NCBI RefSeq assembly: GCF_965363235.1
Contig: NC_134846.1
Span: 58,641,121 to 58,705,120 of the forward strand
DNA from: Mytilus galloprovincialis
Lineage: Eukaryota; Mollusca; Bivalvia; Mytilida; Mytilidae
Length of the DNA stretch: 64,000 nucleotides
Direction: 5' to 3'
A program made the translations under genes and the position numbers. Below are positions 17,605 through 29,600 of this stretch, in pieces. A model generated the notes under the pieces. It was not told the origin of the DNA, did no database searches, and saw only the letters and a list, made by a program, of their open reading frames with translations. Position 1 is the first letter of the stretch. Each line of letters begins with the position of its first letter.

Positions 17605-20600
17605 GTATATCACATAGCAAACGTATTTAATTTCTCTAAAAATTAAGGGACACTCATACAATAATTTTTGGTATAATTTCTAATCACTTCGGGAACTGGT
17701 CAATTCGGCACTCGCTATAGTCAAATTTGGCCCCGCATTAAATCTGGATCTGGTTAACTCGTCATAGGTAGTTATTTCGACACCCATAATTTACATCATG
17801 TTTTACAAGTGAACTATTGAAGACTCCTTTTTCTCTCTCAAATTTTTAAAACATTTTCTCTTAAGGTGTCAGTGTAAATGTATATATTTGTTGCACATAA
17901 TACAAGTTCCAATCTAAACTTTAAAAAATGAAGCTCTATACACCTTATTGTTATTTGGAAATCTGTTTCGCTTGAACTTTTGTCGCCATACAACAGTTTT
18001 TTTGTACAACAATCACTTTTCCATTGTAATGTCAAAATTTTACGGGAACTTTTGTGATGTCCAGTAATGGCAGACAAATAGCGATAAGGTACATTTTAAG
18101 ACAAAAATGTCTGCACATCACTGACAGCCTTACTAGTAAACAAGATTGGGTCCAATGTTATTTATTTTAAATCTTTTAAGACTGAAGTAGATTAGAAATG
18201 CAGAAAATAACATTAAAATAAGTTTTCACCTTCTGAGGATTTTACACGACACTTTGCTTCTTTGTTTAATGTTTATTCATTACTTTTTTGTATAAAAGAT
18301 ATACTAGATCAATTACCTAATTACTGTTAAGGTTTATGTACCCTTCTGTAGCCATTTTTGTACGAATTTTTCAAACCTCAATTGTATCAAAACTAAAGAT
18401 ATAATAAATAATAGAGATAGGCCATTTAGTACATGTTCCAAGGGGAAACTTGATGCAAAGCATTATTTTTTACTGTTTCATTGCATTTGATAGAAAAAGA
18501 GGACTTTGTGGCAAATAAATCAAGATTTTTATAGAAAATCCACAGCCTTTAATACAGAGATTTTTGTTATAACATTTGAAACATAAATTACTCACTTGAT
18601 TTTCTATGATGTGCTAGTGTTTATTTTTCTCAAAAAGTTCTAAGTAACCTGTAAATTCCAAAACACCTCGTGCTGAGTCACTAAAGTTGAGCGCACCCTA
18701 AAAGGTGTACTTGATTTTTGCCATATTTATACTTGTCTTAACCAATAACTACATTTACAAACTTGTTTTAAGGAAATCAATGCTAGCACTGTATGCAATA
18801 ATCCTATATCTATCAGTCATCAAATTGCCAAATATGAGAGTACAAGGATAAAGGCTGTGGATTTTCTATAAAAATCTTGATTTATTTGCCACAAAGTCCT
18901 CTTTTTCTATTAAATGCAATGGAACAGTAAAAAATAATGCTTTGCATCAAGTTTCCCCTTGGAATATGTACAAAATGGCCTATCTCTATTATTCATTATA
19001 TCTGTAGTTTTGATACAATTGAAGTTTGAACAGTTCGTACAAAAATGGCTACAGAAGGGTACATAAACCTTAAAACAACAAAGTTTAACCAAGATTTGTA
19101 TAATATTTTTTTTACTATACACATGATACAAATCCTTGGTTTAATGGTTATTCAACAAGTTCAATATTGTTTGTAATTGATATAAGTATATAATATATAA
19201 TATGTATTAGAGTATTAAGAAAACTTCACACAGAAAGCAAACACTGAATAAATTTATCATGTAGTTCTGACTGCATAATTATATGTGTGCTGAGTTATTT
19301 AACAATGTACAAAAATCCTCCAAAATTTTAAGTTTTTATACGACCGCAAAAATTGAAAATTTTTGTTCGTATATTGGTATCAAGTTGTCGTCAGCTTCGT
19401 CGTCGTCCGCATACTTTTGGTTTTCGCACTATAACTTTAGTTTAAGTAAATAGAAATGTATGAAATTTAAACACAAGGTTTATGACCATAAAAGGAAGGT
19501 TGGGATTGATTGTGGAAGTTTTGGTCCCAACAGTTTAGGAATTAGAGGCCAAAATGGGCCCAAATAAGCATTTTCTAGTTTTTTGCACTATATCTTTAGT
19601 TTAAGTAAATAGAAATCAATGATATTTTGACACAAGGTTTATGACCACAAAAGGAAGGTTGGGAATGATTTTGGGTGTTTTGGTTCCTACAGTTTAGGAA
19701 TTAGGGGCCAAAAAAGGGCCCAAATAAGCATTATTCTTAGTTTTTGCACAATAACTTTAGGCCAAATAAAAATATATGTGTGGTTCCAGTTACATTCTTT
19801 TGAAAAATAAGGTCGGTAGGTCGACAAATTTTATTTATTTTTTTCTAGATTTTATTTAGGATTGTCAAAATCCAGAAAAAAACCGTGTGTTTACCGAAAT
19901 TGTTTCCAGTATTACACACGTCAATACCAGAAGTCAGCCATTTTAAAAGTGTTTGGTTGCAAAATAAAGACAGTCATTTACGTTTTTCATTAATTTTGTT
20001 GCATTTTGACAACAAATTGTTAAGAATTCTTGCATTTTGCCAATAACAAATGAATAACAGATACTTCTTATGGAAATTCAAATGACAGAAATCTACGAAT
20101 TTTATATTATTTTTATTCACAATCCCCAAAATTAGATCGTTTGAAATTCATTTTTCAGAAATGAAAAAAAAAGTTCTAGGGTCAGGGGGTTTAAACTAGG
20201 GTTGGTCGGGTTACTGGAACCACACATATATTTTTATTTGGCCTTAGTATAAGTAAATAGAAATCATTGAAATTTAAACACAAGGTTTATGACCACAAAA
20301 TGAAGATTGGGATTGATTTTGGGAGTTGAGATCCCAACAGGTTAGGAATTAGGGGCCAAAAAGGGCCCAAATAAGCATTTTTCTTGGTTTTAGCACCATA
20401 ACTTTAGTATAATAAATAGAAATCTATGAAATTTAAACACAAGGTTTATGACCATTAAAGGAAGGTTGGGATTGATTTTGGGAGTTTAGGAATAAGGGGC
20501 CCAAAGGGTCCAAAATTAAACTCTGTTTGATTTCATCAAAAATTGAATAATTGGGGTTCTTTGATATGCCGAATCTAACTGTGTATGTAGATTTTTAATT

Positions 20601-23600
20601 TTTGGTCCAATTTTCAAATTGGTCTACATTAAGGTCCAAAGGGTCCAAAATTAAACTTTAGTTAGTTTGATTTTAACAAAAATTGAATCCTTGGGGTTCT
20701 TTGATATGCTGAATCTAAAAATGTACTTAGATTTTTTATTATTGGCCCAGTTTTCAAGTTGGTCCAAATCGGGGTCCAAAATTAAACTTTGTTTGATTTC
20801 ATCAAAAATTGAATAGTTGGGGTTCTTTGATATGCCAAATCTAACTGTGTATGTAACTTTAGTATAATAAATAGAAATCTATGAAATTTAAACACAAGGT
20901 TTATGACCATTAAAGGAAGGTTGGGATTGATTTTGGGAGTTTTAGTCCTAACAGTTTAGGAATAAGGGGCCCAAAGGGTCCAAAATTAAACTCTGTTTGA
21001 TTTCATCAAAAATTGAATAATTGGGGTTCTTTGATATGCCGAATCTAACTATGTATGTAGATTCTTAATTTTTGGTTTGGTTTTCAAATTGGTCTACATT
21101 AAAGTCCAAAGGGTCCAAAATTAAACTACAAATGTAAGTATGATTTTAACAAAAATTGAATTCTTGGGCTTCTTTGATATGCTGAATCTAAACATGTACT
21201 TATATTTTTGATTATGGGCCCAGTTTTCAAGTTGGTCCAAATCAGGATCCAAAATTATTACATTAAGTATTGTGCAATAGCAAGAAATTTTCAATTGCAC
21301 AGTATTCAGCAATAGCAAGAAATCTTCAATTGCACAGTATTGTGCAATAGCTAGTATTTTCAATTGCACAGTATTGCGCAATAGCAAGAAATATCTAATT
21401 GCGCAATAGCAAAAAATTTTCATTTGGAGTTATCTTTCTTTGTCCAGAATAGTAGTTGAATCAACTTAAATCATTGTTTTACACAATATACAATGTATAT
21501 TCACTTTTACTACCAACTGATAAATTAAAACAATCTTTACCATTCAGTGATAACTAGCACTTTTTTTACATTTTAATATTTTATGATGTATTCAATTGAG
21601 TAGTTATTGTTGCAAACTCCATTAGAAATTTGAATTGAGATCAGTTTTGGAATAAGGGAAAGGGGATGTGAAAAAAAAATTAGGGGGGGGGGGGGTATCA
21701 ATTTTTCTCATTTCAGATTTCATAAAAAAAAAAAGAAAATTTCTTCAAACATTTTTTTTACAGGTTTAATATTCAACAGCATAGTGAATTGCTCAAAGGC
21801 AAAAAAAAAATTTTAAGTTCATTATAGACCACATTCATTCTGTGTCAGAAACCTATGCTGTGTCAATTATTTAATCACAATCAAAATTTAGAGCTGAATC
21901 CAGCTTGAATGTTGTGTCCATACTTTCCCCAACCATTCAGGGTTCAACCTCTGCGGTCGTATAAAGCTGCGCCCTGCGGAGTTTCTGGTTAAAAAATAAT
22001 ATGTTAATAATTAAAAAAAAAAGGAAAAATATTCTTAAATTAAAAGGGAAAAAAATGGTAAAAGTGCTATTAGCAGTTGAATAACCAAATGATGAAATGA
22101 CAAGATAGAAATTTGACCAGATAGCTATATGACTTTTTCTATAGGTGCTGAAGTACAATTGACCATTTGACTTGTACCCATTGACTATTTACCAATAATA
22201 ACGCAAGATGTGTGGCTACTTTTGTATGGAATATGATTCCATTCCATTTCTAGCAATGGAGCAAAGTCGAATTATTAATTTTAATAAAATGACATTTGTA
22301 AAACAGTAAATACAATAAGTCTCTATATGGTTATGTACATGTACAATGTACATGTATGTGCTGGAATACAGACAATTGTAAGCTATCAGGAATCTGAAGA
22401 AAAAAAATGATTATCATGATATAAGAAGAACTGAGAAATCAATCTGTTTCATACTACAAGACAGAAAACTTCAGATCCTGATTGGAAGCTGAAGTTAGTT
22501 CATATACTTAGGCATGTATAATGGAAGCTGCTTTAGAATCAATGGTAAAATGTAAATGACTAATAAGTGAACAAGTGCTGGTTTACAAGTAAAGGCCCCT
22601 TTATCACTTTTTAGACAAACAAAAATCGAACTATTAAACTAGAAAAATTTTGACAATGCACAACGATAACATTTCTGCATAGTCAAGTGTGAAATAATTC
22701 CAAAACTTAAAGTGATTAAAACAAAAAACCAATTGGTAGTCATGGTAGTATCATATATATTTACATGTATAGTCAGTAATTCTATTTTTGGTATAATACA
22801 TGTACTTAAAACAATTGCTTCACATCAAATTATATACAATACGCTTATATGACAATTATTGAGTCATGGTAGTTGTAGGGATAAAATCTAAAACCTATAT
22901 TTAAGGTCATGACAGTAAAGACATCCGAAAATTATATTCAAAATTTTACATTGACTGACAAAAAATGGATAGTCATTATGAAGCCCTAAGGAAGGATATA
23001 AAACTTCAATGTGCTTGCTACAAAATGTACTTTTATGGTCAAAAGCCAGATTGATTGATTGTATCTGGAAGATAGAAAAAACCTTGTCATTTATTTTTAT
23101 CTTGATTATTGATATATGTCTGGCATGTTTGTAGACCAGTTAAATTATATAAATTTTAATTTTTAAATATTTTAGAAAATGGAACCAGGTGACTGGAGGA
23201 GGGGAAGATTTGTAGACAAAGTTAAGTTGGTAAGAAAGTAGTTTGTACATGTTGTAGTTATGAAAGTAATAATTTGTCTATAAACATGATAAAAAAGTAT
23301 TGGTGCTTGTATTTAAGAAATATTTTATACTTACAATATTATACAAGGTTTCCCCTGGATCAATTTTCTTTTTGCTGCCTCTTTCACCAAAACAATCTAT
23401 TTTCTGCCACTTTTAGTTTTTCAGCAGAAACCTTGCTTATATATATTTGTGTACATGTATATCATAGAGTTAAGCAGTAAAAACTTTAGGTCTTATTGTC
23501 AAAAGTAATAATTAAAAATAGTTTGTAAAATAAAAAAGGGGATGTACATTTTTGTAAAGAAATAAGTCCATACATTTGTTTTTCTCTGTCTCAACATACA

Positions 23601-26600
23601 CTGTCTGACTGTGTGGGAGTGGCATAATTAACTAATCATCATTGCAAAAACTTTCACATCTAGTTCGAAAATTCTTGTGTGAGTAGAAAACCAGGCTCCC
23701 TACACATTTAAGTTCACTTACATAACTCTTAACATGTTTCTTAGATTGTTTTTATATGAATGCAAAAAACATTTTGGGATCCTATAATGGTATGATGTCA
23801 TCCTCTGCGTCGTCCGAAGACACATTTGGTGTCTGGAAAATAACTTTAGTTTACGAGAATGGATCTCTTTGAAATTTAATAAGAAGGTCCAATACCACAA
23901 AAGGAAGGTTTGGATTGATTTTTGTGGATGACGGTCCCAACAGTTTAGGAATTAGGGATCCAAAAAGGGCCTAAAACAAGCATTTTTCTACTTTTAGGCT
24001 AATAACTTCTGTATAAGTATTTCAATTGCTCTGAAATTGTACCACAATGTTTAATACTACAAGCAGAAGGTTTGAACTCATGTTGGGGATTACAGTACTA
24101 CCTGTGACATTATCTTATTCATGGTGGCCATAAAAATTATGTCCACCATGGTGGCCCTATATGTCCATCATTATACCCCCTGTCGCTTAATTAATACACA
24201 AGGTATTAATCAAAAACTAGTCAAGGATTAAAGGGAAATCTTGACTGCATTGAAGTGTTAAAATTATATAACTTACAGGTCATGTGTCTCAGGTAAAATA
24301 TACATGTATGTGTTTGTGAAATTTAATTACTGTGATTATGACAAGAAAATTCAAAAATAAAATGAAATAATATAACTAGTTGAATAAATAGCTGATTTAT
24401 TTTTTTAATTTGACTCATGACTATTTGTTTTGACATTATACCTTTTTAATCAATTTAAGTTATTTTTTACATGTACTTTATGGTAAGTGAAGAATAAATG
24501 AATATCATCTTCTAATATAATGCAAACTTTCCCAATGCCTGCCTTTTTCTATCAAAAAGTTGTTTCTCAAATTAATTTTCTTAAATCAAAATGATTTATA
24601 CTTAAATTGTAGTAGATAGACTTACATTGTATCTGCATTCAATACTGTTTTACAAATGTTAAAGATTGTCTTTAGAACTTATTCTAAATAAAATTTAGGC
24701 AATTCCTTATTTCTCTATTGAATAAATATATTCAAAATATTCATTAATTCAACAAAATTTGATAATATTTGTATTTAAGGAATGACTGTAATATTTTTTC
24801 TGTCTATGAAGAAATAACATAAAAAATGTGGTGCACACTGAATAACGCGCGTAGCGGGTTATTAACAGTGTGCACCACATTTTTTATGTTATTTCGAATA
24901 GACAGATAAAATATTACAGTCATTTCTTATAATTTAATTCTAAATTCCATTTTAAACCGTATAAAACGATGAAAAAACGTTGATGACGTCACGGTCACAT
25001 GACTAAATTATGTCTATGGGCTCATAACAAAATAACGTCAGCCAATCAGAAGACGCGTTACATCCAAAATTAAATTATTGTCATATAAACATATGGTATT
25101 TAGTTTGTGGACAAAAAAACAAACAAACAAAAAAACAATTATAGTGCAAAGAATTAACAATAAATTATTCTATAAGAAATTAAAACACGTGGATTTTTTT
25201 TAGGTTTCTGCCCTCAGTTCTAATAAAAACTATTTTACAAGGGTGCCAATATTTTCAACATATTCATGTAATAAAGGTTAAGCATTTCTTTCACTTTTTA
25301 TACGACCGCAAAAATTGGAAATTTTTTGGTCGTATATTGGTATGACGTTGGCGTCGTCGTCCAAATACTTTTAGTTTTCGCACTCTTACTTTAGTAAAAG
25401 TGAATAGAAATCTATGAAATTTAAACACAAGGTTTATGACCACAAAAGGAAGGTTGGGATTGATTTTGGGAGTTTTTGGTCCCAAAATTTAGGAATTAGG
25501 GGCCAAAAAGGGCCCAAATAAGCATTTTCTTGGTTTTCGCACTATAACTTTAGTTTAAGTAAATAGAAATCTATAAAATTTTGACACAAGGTTTATGACC
25601 ACAAAAGGAAGGTTGGGATTGATTTTGGGAGTTTTGGTTCCAACAGTTTAGGAATTAGGGGCCAAAAAAGGGCCCAAATAAGCATTATTCTTGGTTTTCG
25701 CACCAGAACTTTAGTATAAACTAATAGAAATCAATGAAATTTAAACACAAGGTTTATGACCTCAAAAGGAAGGTTGGGATTGATTTTGGGAGTTTTGGTC
25801 CCAACAGTTTAGGAATTAGGGGCCAAAAAGTGGCTCAAATAAGCATTTTTCTTGGTTTTTGCACCATAACTTAAGAATAAGTAAATAGAAGTCTATGAAA
25901 TTTAAACACAAGGTTTATTACCATAAAAGGAAGGTTCAGATTGATTTTGGGAGTTTTGGTCCCAACAGTTTAGGAATAAGGGGCCCAAATGGTCCAAATT
26001 AAACTTTGTTTGATTTCATCAAAAATTGAATAATTGGGGTTATTTGATATGCCCAATCTAACTGTGTATGAAGATTCCTAATTTTTGTTCCCGTTTTCAA
26101 ATTGGTAGGGTCCAAAATTAAACTTAGTTTGATTTTAACAAAAATTGAATCCTTGGGGTTCTTTGATATGCTGAATCTAAAAATGTACTTAGATTTTTGA
26201 TTATTGACCCAGTTTTCAAGTTGGTCCAAAAATTGATTAATTGGGGTTCTGTTATATGCCAAATCTAACTGTGTATGTAGATTCTTAATGTTTGGTTCTG
26301 TTTTCAAATTTGTCTACCGGTACATTAAAGTCCAAAGGGTCCAAAATTAAACTAAGTTTGATTTTAGCAAAAATTGAATTCTTGGGGTTCTTTGATATGC
26401 TGAATCTAAACATGTACTTAGATTTTTGATTATGAGCCCAGTTTTAAAGTTGGTCCAAATCAGGATCCATAATAATTATATATTGTATTGTGCGATAGCA
26501 AGACATTTTCAATTGCACAGTATTCAGCAATAGCAAGAAATCTTCAATTGCACAGTAAGAAATATCTAATTGCACAATATTGTGCAATAGCAAGAAATTT

Positions 26601-29600
26601 TCGAAAATTGGAGTTATCTTTCTTTGTCCAGAATAGTAGTTGAATCAACTTAAATCATTGTTTTATACAATATGCAATGTATATTCACTTTTACTACCAA
26701 CTGATAAATTAAAACCATCTTTACCAAGTTCAGTGATAACAAGCACCTTTTTTACATTTTAATATTTTATGATGTATTTACATGAATAGTTATTGTTGCA
26801 AACTCCATTAGAAATTTGAATTGAGATCAGTTTTGGAATAAGAGAAAGGGGGATGTGAAAAAAAAAAATTGGGGGAAGGGGGCCGGGGGGGTTAAATTTT
26901 TCTCATTTCAGATTTCATAAATAAAAAAAAATTTCTTCAAACATTTATTTGAGAGGATTAATATTCAACAGTATAGTGTATTGCTCAAAGGCAAAACAAA
27001 AATTTTAAGTTCATTAGACCACATTCATTCTGTGTCAGAAACCTATGCTGTGTCAACTATTTAATCACAATCCAAATTTAGAGCTGAATCCAGCTTGAAT
27101 GTTGTGTCCATACTTGCCCCAACCGTTCAGGATTCAATTCTGCAGTCGTATAAAGCTGCACCCTGCAGAGCATCTGGTTGTTCTTAGGTAAGAGACAATA
27201 TTATGAGAAGGTAAACAATTTTCAAAAAGATTTATCTCAAGTTATTTTGTTAATTTTACAATTAAGGAAGGAGTGGTCTTCATTGTCCAACAAGTGGCAC
27301 AGTTTACATATTCTATCTTTTCTAGGAATTTTATATTGTCCACTATTTGGATTTCTAAATTATGACCACTAACTCTCTATGTGACACATTTGAGTATACA
27401 GTTTTTATCAAAGTTTTAAATCTTCAATCTATTTTCAAAAATGTTCTTATTTTTTTCTTGAAATTGGGTTTAGGGAAATATTTGCAAATGTATACCAAGA
27501 ATATGTATCATACCAGTTCAGCACTTCCAACAATATAAATGTACACAGAAAAAAATTATTTAATTACTGTGCCTATCCGATCATCTTTGGGGTATTATAA
27601 TACTTACAGTGTTACCTGGATAAAAAATTGTCAACACAATTTGTCCATTTAAACTGTACAATAGGTTTTGTGAGAGGTTATCAATAGGTGGTCATTTAAC
27701 TACCCAGTAAAAAAAATCACTAAAAGGTAAAATTTAAATGACTGATAGCTAGCTTGCTTTCCTCATGTATCATGACCAATGTCCTGAATAGACTATTCTA
27801 TTTAGATATGGGACATTTTAAGCCATTTCTCTTTGTGTCTCTAAACAGTGAAGATGGAAATTTCAATCAGTGAATTTAGTTTATAAAAAAATAGATATAT
27901 GTTTGCTTCATGGTGTTTTAATGTGGTATATAATTTAAGTTTCTGATTCCTGATATGGAATTAAGGTTCATCATAACAAACGAACAAATATGGCTGTTTT
28001 TACATGCCAAAAATTACTCTGAGTACAGACTTACCTGTGAAGTTAGAAAAGTTTTAATGCCTAGCATCCACTAGATATAATAAAGTTAAATGCATTTTGT
28101 GTTTCAGAAAGATAAAATCTCATTTGGATTTTGCTGGGCATTTTTTTTCCTTCATGCAAAAGGTGTGAAAATTAACTAAGTTGTGGTACAACTATGAGAT
28201 GCTCCCTCAGGTAAAAAACCGGTTTGTATTGTTTTGATTGTCCTTAATTGACATGGACAACAGGTATCTTCCCAACTATAGGTGAGTTAAAGAGTTTATC
28301 TGAGTCAGTGAGTGGACAGTGTCAAAGTAATTCAGGTGTTTGTTTATTTTTACACCTTCTGCAGAAAGGAAAAAAAATGCCCATCAAAAACCAACAAAGA
28401 TTTTATCTTACTTAAACACAAAATGCATTTAACTTTTATATATCTAGTGGATGCTAGGCATTAAAACTTTCCAAACAGCACAGGTAAGTCTGTACACAGA
28501 GTAATTTTTGAGGTGAAAATACGGCCATATTTGTCCATTTGTTACACAGGCACTTGTTTCTGTCGATGTGGGGTTTACTATCCATACCAGTACGAAAAAA
28601 AACACAAGGTAGCTAACGGAAATTTTCAATGTGTTCGCTTCAACCAATATTTTTTTAATTTCCCTTGATTTTTTCACAAATAAAAGTACACCAGTCTGTC
28701 GGTACTTGATTTATCTTTACAATGAAACAACTTTCACGTACCTTGAGAATACCCCTCAAACAGAATAACACACTTCAGACGAGAATTATTGACCTTTTTC
28801 CAGACCATTGAATTTGTAAGGACTTAACTTCTGGTAAACTTAGGAAGTTAATATAACTGTGCAATCCCATTGGTTTAATTCATCTGGTTACCTGTTTATT
28901 TATACTAGTTACCAGTAACCAGAAAAATGTGACCAATGGGATTACACAGTTATATTAACTTCCTAAGTTAACCGGAAGTTAAGTCCTTACAAATTCAATG
29001 GTCTGGAAAAAGGTCAATAATTCTCATCTGAAGTGTGTTATTCTGTTTGAGGGGTATTCTCAAGGTACGTGAAAGTTGTTTCATTGTAAAGATAAATCAA
29101 GTACCGACAGACTTGGGTACTTTTATTTGTGAAAAAAATCAAGGGAAATTAAAAAAATATTGGTTGAAGCGAACACATTGAAAATTTCCGTTAGCTACCT
29201 TGTGTTTTTTTGTACTGGTATGGATAGTAAACCCCACATTGACAGAAACAAGTGCCTGTGATTTGTTATGATGAACCTTAAAGTGTTTGTGAAATGGATT
29301 TTTTTGGATAGCCCATCTAATTGTGATTAATTGTACAAAATGAATTATGTGTGGCTTGGTGTTTTCTAATGGGATATATTTTCATGTTATATTACGATTC
29401 CTGAAATGGAATAGTAGTGATGCTAAGTTTCATTTAATATTCAGGATCTACTTCAATTGGAATTACTGTTAAAAAATTATTTTCAATATACATTGTATCA
29501 AAAAAAGTACAAATGGCTTAGTGAATAGAAATTTTAGTGCTTTATTCTTCATTATGAAAGTCGGATTTACAAGCAATGATTTGTTTGTGATTGTTAGCAA

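Noticed and set aside
21121..21423. 100-residue frame with repeated CYCAI/QLKI units
   Set aside because: Read-through of the ATTGTGCAATAGCAAGAAA repeat block in copy A.
25999..26307. 102-residue minus-strand frame
   Set aside because: Read-through of tandem modules in repeat copy B; not conserved as a protein between copies.
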